Below are positions 24,391-36,685 of a stretch of 64,000 nucleotides of DNA, piece by piece (position 1 is the first letter of the stretch; the number at the start of each line of letters is the position of its first letter). The translations under genes were made by a program, and so were the position numbers. This DNA is from Heliopora coerulea. Lineage: Eukaryota > Cnidaria > Anthozoa > Scleralcyonacea > Helioporidae. Where the stretch lies: positions 641,001 through 705,000 of the forward strand of contig JASJOG010000026.1 in the NCBI GenBank assembly GCA_030142905.1. The letters run 5' to 3'. The notes under the pieces were generated by a model that saw only the letters and a program-made list of their open reading frames with translations, was not told the DNA's origin and ran no database searches.

Positions 24391-25401
24391 CCCTTCTTCA
24401 GATCTTGTTAGCTGTTCCTTAAACTCTCCGAATACGTCATCTTGTTCTCCGGTTGTGTCTGAAAGACCAAGTACGTCAAGTGCACACAGGTTGTCGTAAT
24501 CAGTTGTGGCGCTGACTGCTAAGCATCCAGGAGATATTTCTTGGTCTGCTCCTGGCGACATGATGGCCCAGCCAAACCTGGTGAATTCGGCCACAGGATC
24601 TCCTCTACGCCCAACGCGTAATCTTTCTCCAGTACGTATCTTGGCAAAGTCGTTGGCCCCTAGAATAATGTGAACCGGGAGTTGGTCCTTCTCGTCGTCG
24701 TCATCCATGGAGATCCCCTCGAGATGCGGATACTCGCTGAGAATTTCTTTATAACGAGGATTTTCCAAACTTAACAGTTCTCTCTTCTCGACCTTGGTAA
24801 TGTTTACATCGAGTTTGAAATTACCCGTGACGGAAGATACTTTGACCTCGTACAATTGCATCGTTCGCGTTGTAACACCAGTCAGCATGGCAATTTGTCT
24901 AAGTCCCGTGGACTTCGGTTTTGCGTTGATCAATTTGATGGCGGTGGAGGATGCGTAGGAATGACTTGCACCGCTGTCAAGTAACGCTCTAAATTTATAC
25001 CCGTTTATCTTCACGACAACGACCGGATGCACCACTGTCGATTCTCCAATGTGATTTGCTGTCATTCCTGGTTCACGAGGTTTTACAATCTTGCCACATA
25101 TGGAAGTATGGTGTTTTCCTTGGCAATTTTGGCATGTGTTCTTATATTTGCAGTCCTCTGCTCTGTGCTTAGCGCCACTGCAATTGAAGCACAAGCGTTT
25201 TTCTGCGAGGATTTTCTTTCTATCCTCTGGTTTGGTGACCTTGTCGCAGTTAATTGCCTTGTGGTTTTCGCTCGCACAATATAAACAACCCCGTATCGGT
25301 TGATTTCCGGTGTCATTTTCTCTGGAGAAAAACGATCTCGAATTTTCCTTGCGGCTATTGTTCATCGGATTACGATTGTCTTGAATAGGATTGTTGATCG
25401 T
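24391..25401 (-). pseudogene. BEL/Pao zinc knuckles and aspartic protease
   Basis: Two CX2CX4HX4C knuckles (CLYCASENHKAINC and CFNCSGAKHRAEDC) and a third variant knuckle are followed by a retropepsin-like domain with ALLDSGASHSYA (catalytic Asp in DSG). A single in-frame TAG at 25402-25404 separates it from Gag. It could be a mutation or a read-through codon. Confidence 0.85.
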
Positions 25402-26393
25402 CTATTTTTCTAACGCTTCTAAAAACGGCACGAAGGTCCATTTACTCCAGTCGTCATTAACCATTGCCAGCTCGTTCTTGATCACCTCTAGCTTGTCAAG
25501 TGTAAATCTTACTGCCGCATCCAGTTTGTTTAGACTCTGTAATGTCTGCAGAGATTCAACGTTAAACAGCAGTGTTTCGTAAAATTCGTGGATCTTTTTT
25601 ACGTCTCTCTCTTTCACAACAGGCAGTTCGAGAATGTTCCGCACATAGGCGCTCACCACTTTGCTTGTATCTCCATAGCGCTTAGCGAGTAAATTTTTTG
25701 CCTTGTTATAGCCTGCTTCGGTGAATGGAAGTCCATCGATTAGATTACGCACTTTCATGTCGACCAGTTCCTTCAGGTATGAAAACTTTGTGAGCGCGGG
25801 TGCTGTTGACTTGTCTATTTGCGTTTCGAACTGTCCCCAGAATCGCAACCAGTCTTGGGATGTTCCATTGAACTTGGTGATTACGAGTTTCGGCATTTTT
25901 ACAGCTCCACTATTGCCGCCTGATTGCGTGTCTAGTGTTGACGACTCGTGCTTTTGTTGTAGTTCGAGCCGTTTTCGCTCGAATTCTAGTTGTTCCGCGT
26001 GAGCCTTCTCGGTGGCTTCTTGTTTCATCTGGAGTTTCTCTTCTTCGAGTTCAAGCGCCTGTCTGTGTCCACGAAGTGCGGTGGCCTGTTTTAAGCTGCG
26101 ATCGATGGTTTCGATTTGATTTGTCAACTCTTTGATACACTGGTCCGCTTTGTCGATAATTAGTTCTGTCTCGGCCGCCCATTTTCGAATATCGTCTTCT
26201 GTTTCTCCTTTTGTAAATTTCTTTTCCTCTATCGTTTCCTTCAGCGTATTGATCGCTTCGGTCAGGCCTTCCAGTGACGTCTTGTGTCGTTGTGCGGCCA
26301 GTCGGTCATTCTTTTCCAAGATTTTAGTCGTTTTACCGATTCGAAAGTTGAGCGCCTAAGTTTCGCGTTTAACTCTGTTAACAGTTTCTCCAT
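25402..26393 (-). pseudogene. BEL/Pao Gag
   Basis: The likely ATG is at 26393. The frame shifts within about 15 codons, near 26355, and the main Gag frame then runs to the TAG at 25402. A long predicted coiled-coil region rich in Glu/Lys/Gln is followed by a capsid-like block (KFNGTSQDWLRFWGQFETQI) typical of BEL/Pao Gag. Confidence 0.8.
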
Positions 26394-26412
26394 CGAGTTT
26401 CTATTTTCGCTC

Positions 26413-26435
26413 CTACGATCCCGTCGGAGGTGCCA
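26413..26435 (-). other. Primer-binding site
   Basis: Three nt inside the 5' LTR the minus strand reads TGGCACCTCCGACGGGATCG. Its complement looks like a tRNA 3' half (GATCCCG of the T-arm, ending TGCCA). I cannot assign the isoacceptor. Confidence 0.7.
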
Positions 26436-26438
26436 CTG

Positions 26439-26654
26439 TGTCGAAAACGTAGTAGAATACGTTTCCTAAATGAATTCTCCGCTAAAGGTTCAATAACTTG
26501 CTCAACAATCGAATTACCTTCCCTTTATTCACCACTTACGGTTTCACTCTCGCAACTCACCACTGATATATGATACGGTAAATTTACAAACAAACATGTG
26601 ATCAAATTACTTAATATAGCTAATCACTAACGTGTTATCGTACAATTTCCGACA
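26439..26654 (-). repeat. 5' LTR of the BEL/Pao element
   Basis: Partner of 21703-21918 with two differences. The flanking ATTC duplication lies immediately to its right. Confidence 0.95.
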
Positions 26655-27435
26655 ATTCCAGTCGCCGATTGAGTCGCTCGTCTGGACTTTTTAGCCAGGC
26701 GATCGTCCGTTTACCAACAAACAGCAATTGTTGCATTTTGCGTTGAGCCTAAGACGACAATAATTAATGCCCCTTGTGTCTGTTCCAAATGTCAAACGAT
26801 GACATCTGGCATACTTTTGGGAATTTTGGAGACTAGTTTGCCGAATGAAAAATACAAACAACTTCTAGCTTTTTGAAACACAATGGTCCACAACAAAGTC
26901 GACCGTTTGGTTGAAAACACAATTATTGCAGTAAGCAGCAACGAGACAACCAAACTGTATATTAACTTAAATCCAAACTATTTATACTCATCATCAGGAC
27001 AAACTCACATTCTACCCGACACACCACAATCACCAAAACTATTTTCATTTACAAATTCGTGGCAAATCAAGACAGTGGATAGCTCATTACGACAAAAAAA
27101 TCAGGTTTTTTAAAAAACTATAATACAAAGAAAACACCAACAAGTCCCAGCCGATGGAGTTTAACTAAGGCAAAGATGTTATTGTTATAAACTTGAACAT
27201 AACAAGAGCCAGGGAAATCAAGGTTCAATATCATTTATGCAACTTTGTAACTGTTTTTCAGTTTTCTTGCTGTACATACTTTACTTCAAGGTGAAATGTC
27301 CATGTGTGGCCTAGGCAAGAACTATCACTCGTATGAACATAATACAAGGTCCAACTGTTTGAAAAGAATTCAATTTTCTTACCACCAGAGTGCTTGCACG
27401 ACTGTACTGATTCAGCCCTGGTTACACTGATCCGA
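26655..27435. other. Intergenic sequence between BEL element and DNAAF1 stop
   Basis: Non-coding; expected to hold the DNAAF1 3' UTR. No canonical AATAAA on the minus strand was found close to the stop. Confidence 0.5.
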
Positions 27436-30400
27436 TCAGTCATCAATTTCTTCCAGGTCAACCTGCAATTCTCCATGCTTCCGATACTCTTGCAGCTTCT
27501 CCTCAACATTCAATGGTTCTCTGTCAATAGTTGAGCCCACCTCTGAGGCCAGCTTCTCTATAATATCAATGGACTCACACGATTCCTCTTTAACTGTCCT
27601 ACTAACACTATCATCTAATATGTCATCTGAAGCACACGTCTGATTCCTTGATTCTTCGTTAGAAACCTCCTGGATAGGTACCGGTTTACCGGCTTGTTGC
27701 TGTGTGGCGGAAGATCCCACTGATTGTGACTTAATTTCGACTGAAGTCGAGGATAGGCCAGAAGCACCTTCGACGGGCGTGTTGTCCATTTCAACGATAA
27801 GTGGTCTGACCTAAATGTCAATAAGTCAATTTTATTTTACTGAACAAAGTATACAGTTCACTTCAGGAACCACAAACAAAATTGAAAAAACTATGACATT
27901 TTAAGCCTGGTTGACACGAGCGCCATAAGCATAAGAACAAGATCAAAACGAAAACAATGCGTGGTATCTCTTGCAAAGATGAAACAACAAGAATTTTTTT
28001 TTGTTTCGTCTTTTGTTCGGTTCTTGACTTATGCTTGGACTATGATCTTATGCTTATGATTAAGACAATCCTTATGTCGCAGGCTTGACGTCATTCCTTT
28101 GTTTTGTCCTTGTCCTTATGCTCACGTCTGAACCAGGCTTTACTTGGCGTTTCTGGTCCATTTGTTCGAGCATGTCTCATGCATGTTTGGGCGTAGTTTT
28201 AAACGTTTGATCATGGTTTACATGAAAACAGTAAACCTCCATAACCATACTCCAGTCTAGCCTTTACTGTACCTGGCTTTGCTTCTGAAGGAAGAATGGA
28301 TCTGTAACATCGACATCTTCCAGGTCTGGTAAATCCTAAGTGGAAAGTTCTGGTTGGGTTAAATAAAGAACGTTTATTGTACCAATGTCAGAAGACTGGC
28401 AAACGCCTGAATAAAGTCGTTTGTTAAAAACTATGTTTTGGCTGCTGACCAGTCTAAACAAATTGACAGATAGAAGAACAGTCCCGTTTAAGACTCGTTT
28501 TCCACTCGCTTTCCTCCGGTGGTCATTTTGTAAGGTTTTTAGGCTTTACTTGGCAGAAATTGGAAAGCAAAACGTTAAATTTACAACAGAGTTGGGTAAT
28601 ACTCTTTGGACGATTTAGTGTCAACTATATCGTGAAAGTTTTGATTGCCATTTTTATGACTTACCCTATATACTTGCCAACTTATGGTAAGGCTCGTAAA
28701 ATATCCAGCTATACAGAACATTTGCATGACTGTTTCATATAAAACAGTATGACTACTATTTAATACTTAATGAACCTATTTACAAACAGAAAAACTTACC
28801 TCGCTTGGGACAAACTTTTCACCACAATCTAGTTTGATAGTTTCAACGTCATCTTCTGTACGTCACCAGGAGAAGAAAAAGAGATTAAAAAAAAAAGCTT
28901 AAGTGAAGAATAAGTAGCAAGGAAGACGGGAGGAAAGGCAAGAGAAGAGAAAATACAATAGCAGTGTCATGACGCGGAAGAACTACTGGTGCAAAGGTCA
29001 GAAAAATGTGAAAGTAATATCAAATTAAGAGATAGTGAGGAGAACTGAAAAAATGACGAAAAGACAGAGAAATACAAGGAAATAAAAAAGATAAAGATGT
29101 GAAGAAAATAAAGACAACGGAAAAGAAAGGATGGGAAAATAGAAGTCTAGTTGTTTTCATTTACCTGATATAGTTGTAGTAAGTACTTGGTCAGAAAGCG
29201 TAGTGTTTCGATCACTGTCATCTGGGAATAAATATGAACATTCTCAAAGTAAATGTCACAAGAGCTTGTGATAGCATCCCCAACTTTTTTACTGTTATTT
29301 CCAGATGTACAGAGGAGTTTACCCCACGTGAAGAATGAAGGGGTAATTAGTTCAAAATCGACTAGACACCTGTCCCAACTTGTCCCACGACCTCATTGGT
29401 CAAGTCTCCACAGGTAAACATCTCTGCATTACAAAACTCACAGCTACAGATATCTGGGGTAGGCGAAATTAAGAATGTTTTCTATGAAATCGTCAGCTTA
29501 TCGTTACTGGTCTCTGGGGTCGGTGAACGTAAGGATGTTTTCAATGAAATTCTAAGTTTATCGCAAACAGTTTGCAAAATCGGAAATACTTTTTCCCCCA
29601 CTTTTGCAAACAGTAAGTAATGGTAGAACCAGTTGTATCTTTACACGTAGTCTGTGATAGTTGGTGATGCAATGTGTTGTTTGCATTTCCTTGAGGTCAA
29701 GCTTAGCAATCCCAAACTGGTTGTGATTTTTGCGAAGGACTGGGCAAAGCGTGTTTATATGGTAAAACGTAAACTTAGTAAACTTAACTTAAACTTTAAA
29801 TTGGGGATTATATAGCAAAAAAGGGCTTGGATTTTACGTAGTACAGCACTAAGCTATGGAAGAACTGCACGTGAACACCATTCATTACCACTGCAACAGT
29901 TTTTTTGAATAGAAAAGAAGTTTAAAAAGACACTGATGGGCAAGTGTCTTGTTATCTCTTCGACATTCGAGCAATATTCTGAGTGTTTCGATTCTATTTC
30001 AGAATCATGCTCAGGTTAACATAAAGGGAAGATTTCACACACAAAAAAAACCAAATTAGATGTTTCTTTTTTAAAATAATAAAAGTACAGACGACCAGCA
30101 CAACTTTCAGTTAACGTTTGGCGGGAGACTTTTCGTGTTTGGATACTCTTATCCAAAGATCAACCAATCAGAGCTCCAGTGCGATACATGACAGCGATGG
30201 CATATTATATAAGTGAGATCTTCGTAACGTACCTGCCACTATTTCTGCTACAAGTGAATATTTCTTCTTGTCGGTCGGGCGAGATGAAAATATACCAGGA
30301 CACTGTGGTTCCTTTAAAGATTCATCTCGCTGAGTGATGAAGACGGGTCTATCGGTGGACGGAGAACGACCTGGTAAAAAAGTCAGTAGATTATATAACT

Positions 30401-33400
30401 TACATTATCATAATTTTCCTACGTGGTGATAACTAATTACTTATGTCTGAGTTGGTTTTGCAGTTGTTTAATGTCAGTGAAAGTTTAACTGAGGGATTTA
30501 GATTAGCGCAGTATGACTCAGACAAACATTGCATTCTAGGAATGTGCGCGATCATTCCTAGAATATTAGCGCATGATAACTTAGTGGCAATTTCTTGTGC
30601 GCCTCTGGTTGGCCATTTGAACCAATAAAGTAATCCTGAGTGAAAATTACCTTCGTTTAATTTTTTCATTTCTTTCTCACCATTGTCATTTTCAGCGGTC
30701 GCCTCATCGGTATTCTTATTTTCGTCATTAATTTTATCTGATGATTCGTTCGTTTGTTCTTTCTTTTCGTCTTTTTCTTTGATCTCTTCATCTGTCCCAT
30801 TATTAACCTCAGTTGCCAAGGTTTTCTCTGAATGTTCCTCCTGTTAGTATATAAATGTAAAAACGTTTAGACGTCAAAGTACTTGATCAGGTACTACCGG
30901 TACTTTTTCATCACAAAAAAAAAATTGTTTACGTGTCACTATGCAACGGTACAAAACATGAATGACGGCATTTCAACCTGTAAAATGCCTGGTAAAAAAG
31001 CTTCCCAAAACCAAGGGTTTTTAGATAATTTTCTCGTCAAAATGGCATCATTTACTTTTAACTGTACTAAGATACAGCAGTCGTGAAAAATTGTACAAAT
31101 GTGAAATTATCATGGTTTTTCTTAGCTTTTATGGCACCATGTCCATGCACTGCATTATAATATGAAAATGGCTTTGAAGGGGAGTAAATGTATTTCTCTG
31201 GTGTATTCATATCTGTTGCCCCCCTGTCACAGCATCCTATGCTCCAGCACTACGGTCAACTTTCCATGACATACCTTTACATCCCTCCACTTCATCATAA
31301 TATTCTACTTTGCTCTGCCAACCTCAGCCCACATCCATGCCACCTGACTTAACTTCATTTCCTGACACTCCTCTTTTCTCCTCTTCCTTTCATTCCACTT
31401 CACTTCAACTCACTCCACTCCTCCTCCAGCTTTCACCTTCTTCTTCTTTGTCTACACCTTATCCCCTACTTGGGGGTCGGTGGCCATGATCCCTCTTCTC
31501 CATTTATACTTGTCCTGGGCATCTTGCTCTTTAAGGCCCAATTCCTCCATTCTTTCTCTCAATCCGTCTTTCCATCTTTTTAGTTGTCGTCCTCTACTCC
31601 TCTTACCCTTGATAGGTTCTTTCCACGCCTGGCGTACTACGTCATCCTCATTCTTTCTCAGTAAATGTCCATACCAGCGGAGTTTACTGCGTTCAACAAT
31701 CGTCATCACGCTAGTTATTACTGTTGTCCTTCTTCTGACGTCCTCATTTCTTAACTTGTCCTTTAAGGTCACACCCAACATCATTCTTAGCATTCTCATC
31801 TCTGTTGGATTAAACTTTCTTTCATCTTTCTTCTTTAATCCCCAACACTCTGTGCCATACGTCATCACCGGCCTGACCACTGTGGTGTATATCTTTGCTT
31901 TTAATCTCATCGGCATCCTTTTGTCATTCAGAACTGTTTTCACCTCCCTCCATTTCATCCAACTTGCACTCACTCTTGCCTGTACCTCCTTTTCGCAGCC
32001 TCCTTTATTATTGATCAGTGATCCCAAGTACTTAAAACTTTTCACCTGTTTTAGTTCCTCTCCATGTGTATCTCTGATGTTCCAGCCTTCACCTTCATTC
32101 ACTACAAATCACTTCATTTGAGCCTCACCTCACCTCACCTTACCTCACCTTATCTTATCCCCAATCTTACTTTATCTCAGTTCAATTCCTTTCAATTCAC
32201 TACACTTCCCTTCAACTCCCCTCAACTCACTGTAATTAATCACTTCATTCAAGCCCCACCTAAACTCACTTCACCTCACCTTAGCTCACTTTATCTCACC
32301 CCCATCTCACTTCATCTCAGTTTGAGTCCCCTTCTCTTCAATTCACTCCACCTCCCCTCAACTTACTACAAATCAATTCAATTGACCTCCATCTCACCAC
32401 ATTTCATCTCACCTAATCTTACATCACCTCAATTCAATTCTTTTCACTCAAAGTCATTCCAGTTTGAGGTATTCAGTTTGCATATACTTATACTTGATCA
32501 ATTAATTGTCTTTCAGTAGAGTCTGTGTTTGAAATTAATTTCTCTTACTTTCTCCTCCTCTTCATGTTCATCTTCTTGCTCTTTATTCTTGTTCTTGTCA
32601 CGAATCCTGGATAATGCTACAGTGAAATAAATATAAATGGTTAAATGTAGTACTACCATTGTTAATTTCTCACAAATGCAGGCACATCTTAGGCGTATGT
32701 GATATGAAAAATAGTATACTGATGTTATTAACAGTACAGGTCATAACCTGTACTGTTAATAACAGTACAGACTGTTAAGATTTGGGAAGAGGAGGTTGTC
32801 TTACCATTGATGCTGTCCATGATTTTTTTTCGTTCTCTGCTTGCCCATAACTGTCGCTCTTCTTTCTCAGCCTCAACTCCACCTCTTTCCCTGAACAAAA
32901 ACTACAGCAATCAGTAACAAGGACTGCAAGTATGGTAAACAAGAGTAACTAAGCAACATCACTCTAGCTCTGTTCTTACCAAGCTTCAACACATGCTCTC
33001 TCTTTAGGAAAAACTGGTCTGTCGTCCAAGTATTTCAAGTTTTTCTAAAAGATAATAGAAAAGGAATGCCACTATCTTTTCATTTTCTGAACGTTGAAAG
33101 AAAACACCAATAAATTGATGCTTTTGGGCTAACTTAAAGACTAGTGGCATAGAAACTGGAAGGATGAGTGGAGAAGTAATAAGGAAATTGAAGACTTCCA
33201 TAATGATTCTTTTCAATTTACTGTTCTAGTTTGGCACAACTAATTATTATTATGAACTTTATAGACCTGTTACCAATTCGAAGTGTAGATATCAAGGCCA
33301 GCAAAATATGCAAAGTAAGGTCATACACAATGAAAAGTTTTAACACTTGAATTAGGTTCATGCCTGGCTTCTCCCTTGGAACAGACCTGCTACATGCACC

Positions 33401-36400
33401 TCCACTAAAGTTCTTAATACAGAAATACTCACCACTTTCAGAATCATCTGTTTCCTGTAGTGCTTTATTTTTTTGATAACTGGATTTCCCATGAGATTAA
33501 TTACACTCTGAATGGAGGTGTTGAAACCATGATCAGGAATGATCAACAAAGGATTTTCATATTAAAATAATCAAAAGGAGTGACTGAACCTGTGCTCAAG
33601 GACCTAGCAGTTTGAATCAAATGACCATACCAGGTAGTTTTAACAAAAATATCAATAAATCATGGTTCTAAGGTTCATTAAAAAAACTGGAACAAACCAT
33701 GATTTGAAAATGTGATTGAAAATTAATATATATTGTTATGATTAAATGACTGTAGGTTGTTAGGTCCTGCCTGACATCAAACCATGGATAATGCCAGCAA
33801 ACAATTTTTATAGCATCGGTAGTGGTTTACCAGAGATACAGCAGGTTATTGAGTAAATTATTCAGCCAAGTTGTACAGGACTGCAGGCTTTATTTACCTA
33901 GGTGTTTTAGGAACAAACTGTGATAGTCAAGGACTAAGAAAAAAATATGACCTTTGGATGTAACACAAACTCACTGAGAAGTTACTAAGGTCGTTAAAAA
34001 CTTAAAATTAATTACTAAAACCAAGCCTAAAGTTGTTACATTATTATACAACTATTTGGATTGTAGGACTTCATTATCTAATGGGCACCCTATCAACTGT
34101 GATGTCAATAGTCTTGTTTATTAACTTGGAAAAGAAAACAGGATCTACAGAAGTAGCTACATGTAATTCTAAAAGGCTGTTAATAATTCATTGATCTTAC
34201 CACTCTAAGCATGGTAGCAAATACATTAATTATTTCAGGATCATCCAGTTGATTGTGAGATAAATCTAAAACACTAATTTGAAAATAATAAACATAATAG
34301 ATTGTTTGGATTATACAATATGGAATAAATTTGTGATGCTAATTATATACTAAATATATTCTTCTATAATACTCCTAAGTTATTCAGAATCCTCATATTT
34401 TAATCCAGAAATAAGTACTCTGATTGATAACAAGCACTTGATCCATCAATTTTTAACAAACACCAAGTACACTGTAGTTGTTTCATTTGCTGTTTGTCTA
34501 CAAGCTCTTCTCAGTGGAAACCAATTTATTGTACAAACCAATACAGTTAAACACTCCTACTTGGTGGGCTAAATCACAAAATTTAAATTTTAAAATGTAA
34601 AATGTCACACTGGTTTGCTCAAACATTTATCGGGGCTTCTCTACTAAGGGTAGCTTCATTTTGTGTTGGTGTGCTGTACTTATCATGCTTAAAAATTTTA
34701 ATGTAATACCTTAAATACTTGCATTGGATAAGTTCTTGTAAGTCATCTGCTGTTTTTAGTCTATTGTGAGCAATCTGCAATGTATTCAACTTAGGTAGGA
34801 GGGCTATGAAGGGAGAAAAAACCATAAGAAGTACTTTTGGGAATTTTAAGCAAATTGAAAATATACAAATTAATTTACTTCATGAAAACCATTCTTGTCC
34901 CATCAAATAAATCATCTGTACTACAGAGATAAACCTGATGCTACAGTAAGTTGTTATTGCTCCAGGACACTTTTGTAATTGAGTAAATAAACAGAAAAAT
35001 GATTTCAAAAATAAAAACAAATCAAACAAATTGGGACTAGCACAATTTGCAATGGTTTCTTTTAGAGCTGCATCAAAACAAGGATTTAAAAATAATGACC
35101 TTATATCTTAAAATACAACTGACCTAACCTCTAAACTGTTACCTATATTTTCCACTTTCCTAATAGAGTTGTTGCTAACATTCAAAGTGTCCAAGTAACA
35201 AAGATGCTCAAGATTTTCCAGTTTATCAATCAAGTTCTGCTGCAAATAGCTAAAAACAATATAAATAAAAAAACCATAATTTTAATTAGAACAATTTCCA
35301 GGATGTACGTCCAAATCCATTCCCAAGCTAAATTACTGTAAGTATTATATGTGTTTACATCATCTTGATTGTACTAAACTTACTTACAGACATCGTAGCT
35401 CCTTCTGATTCTCTAATCCTTCAATTTTGCGTATGCCATTACATTCTAACCAAAGACATTTCAATCCCGTGTACTCTTCCAAATTTTCAATTTTACCAAA
35501 TCCTACCAAAACAAGGCTGATTATTCACACCAATGTTATTGCTTCTGAGCTGGGATGCATCAGTCAACAAAAGCTAAATTATGGTGGTCTCAGAATGGTT
35601 TCTGAAGATGCACTCAGTCAGATAGTATTGAATAATTTTATATTATTGAACGGGATACATATCTCCAAAGCTAAGTATATAATTCTATTAACCTAATGCA
35701 TTAGTATGCAAGTATTACTTCATAATAATTTATAAACTTAATTAATATATTAATTCATTCAATAGATTTAATATTAATATGTTCAACATACTTGGCTAGT
35801 TAGATATGTGTCATAAGTGACATAAGGTAGAGTTTGAAGATCTTCCACTCGCATATTTGTTTTGAGCTAAATTGCATTAAGTGTACCGTGTTAGATTTAC
35901 TTTTTGAAGATTATATTTACCTTTGAAATGAAGATAAAGGACATCATTCAAGTGAGGTGTCCTGTACAGTTTATGCTCCTTGCAAATATCCATTAGCACT
36001 TTCTTCGTAATCCTTCAAAATTTAAGTCAAATAATTAATAGATAAATAGAATCAGCTGTGTTGCTGTATACGTTAGGTAAAGACAAGTTTGCGTAAACCC
36101 TCTAGGCTTTGAAAATTTGAGCCAAATTCACACAAGCGAATGTGCAGGTAAGCCATCCTGGCTGAATAAAAACATTGTGGTCTATTATAGGCACAATTAA
36201 TCTGAGCCATTCTAGCATAACTTATCAGAGAAAACTGCCCATAATATTTTGTTTATGCATCTTCTCTGTATTGAGCAGTCCACCCACAGCTTCTACCGCG
36301 AACAAAAAATTGCGAATGCACATTGTACGTTTTTTATTCTACTTATTTTCCTTCATTATAACAAAAACAAATGATAAAAATGCCTGTACAGGCAGTATAG

Positions 36401-36584
36401 GTGGCAAAAACAGTCTCTTTTCTACAGACGTGTCTATTGTTCGAGCATTGTCAATACTGGCTTATCGTAGGCACAGCGAGTCAGATGAACCTGCAAAAGC
36501 CTACCTTGGCCATTTATCGTCGTCCTTTTTATTACCCTTTTTCAGCTGTGTTTCAGGTACTTTTTCTGCTGTCAACACAAGCAT
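27436..36584 (-). CDS. DNAAF1: Dynein axonemal assembly factor 1 (LRRC50)
   Basis: Sixteen exons joined by hand give 577 aa without interruption. Exon coordinates: 36505-36584, 35921-36012, 35388-35502, 35143-35249, 34710-34803, 34201-34273, 33433-33507, 32980-33044, 32805-32890, 32549-32616, 30651-30840, 30233-30370, 29165-29221, 28800-28855, 28273-28335, 27436-27810. The N-terminal half has the family's conserved leucine-rich repeats ([59 protein letters not shown]) and the LRR cap ([18 protein letters not shown]), then a charged helix ([18 protein letters not shown]). The C-terminal half is acidic and low-complexity, with a short DLPDLEDVD block. DNAAF1 acts in the cytoplasm to pre-assemble dynein arms for motile cilia. 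Human DNAAF1 is longer, mainly in the variable tail. Splice sites are all GT-AG. Introns contain a LINE relic, CT-rich repeats and small palindromes. Confidence 0.93.
28861..29160. repeat. Purine-rich low-complexity intron segment
   Basis: Almost entirely A/G on the plus strand (gaagaaaaagag, gaaaagacagag); it lies in a DNAAF1 intron. Confidence 0.7.
29451..29570 (+). repeat. Two-copy ~60-bp tandem duplication
   Basis: Two adjacent copies start tctggggt (29451 and 29511) and continue gtgttttct/caatgaaat. Both copies stay open on the plus strand and give a repeated peptide SGVGE(I/R)K(N/D)VF(Y/N)EI. It lies within a DNAAF1 intron on the opposite strand, so it is probably not a gene. Confidence 0.6.
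31452..32102 (-). pseudogene. Non-LTR retrotransposon 3' fragment (end of RT ORF)
   Basis: A 216-codon open frame matches the C-terminal end of LINE reverse-transcriptase ORFs: [44 protein letters not shown] ([19 protein letters not shown]) and a [20 protein letters not shown] tail. The RT catalytic core and endonuclease are missing, as expected for a 5'-truncated LINE copy. It sits in a DNAAF1 intron in the same orientation as the gene. The uninterrupted frame suggests a fairly young insertion. RTE/CR1-like is a guess. Confidence 0.85.
32110..32460. repeat. CT-rich tandem repeat (cacctcacctt-like)
   Basis: Imperfect 5- and 10-bp units (cctca, ctcac, ttcaa) directly abut the 3' end of the LINE fragment, on the 5' side of DNAAF1 transcription. 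They read open by chance on the plus strand. Confidence 0.8.
32724..32763. repeat. Perfect 18-bp inverted repeat
   Basis: Arms 32724-32741 and 32746-32763 with a 4-nt spacer, in a DNAAF1 intron about 40 bp from an exon edge. Possible small MITE remnant. Confidence 0.75.
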
Positions 36585-36671
36585 TTTAACGCTGAATGAA
36601 AGAATAAAAAAACAAAATTGGAAACGAAACTGAGAGCTTTCCTCCTTCGCCAATCCTTGGAAGCGCAAGCA

Positions 36672-36685
36672 GTCGTTATGACAAC
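36672..36685. promoter_or_regulatory. Candidate RFX X-box upstream of DNAAF1
   Basis: GTCGTT-AT-GACAAC fits the X-box consensus RYYNYY-N(1-3)-RRNRAC on both strands. It lies about 90-100 bp upstream of the DNAAF1 ATG. RFX factors control cilia genes through such sites in many animals. The consensus is loose, so a chance match is possible. Confidence 0.4.

Larger units (their letters stand above)
21703..26654 (-). mobile_element. BEL/Pao LTR retrotransposon, recent but coding-defective
   Basis: A 4952-bp element is bounded by two 216-bp direct repeats starting TGTCG and ending CGACA. It is flanked by the 4-bp duplication ATTC (21699-21702 and 26655-26658). On the minus strand the order is LTR, primer site, Gag, zinc knuckles, aspartic protease, reverse transcriptase with YVDD, RNase H, integrase zinc-binding region, polypurine tract, LTR. 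This order and the RT type fit BEL/Pao. The LTRs differ at only two positions I could find, which implies recent insertion. The coding region nevertheless has a frameshift in early gag, an in-frame TAG between gag and protease, two frameshifts in pol, and loss of the integrase catalytic core. It probably depended on another copy to move, unless some breaks are assembly errors. Confidence 0.93.

Noticed and set aside
31480..32519. Plus-strand ORFs of 213 and 151 codons
   Set aside because: The first is the antisense of the LINE fragment; the second is the CT-rich repeat translated.
36175..36633. 152-codon plus-strand ORF
   Set aside because: Overlaps DNAAF1 exon 1 and promoter on the opposite strand; no recognisable domain.
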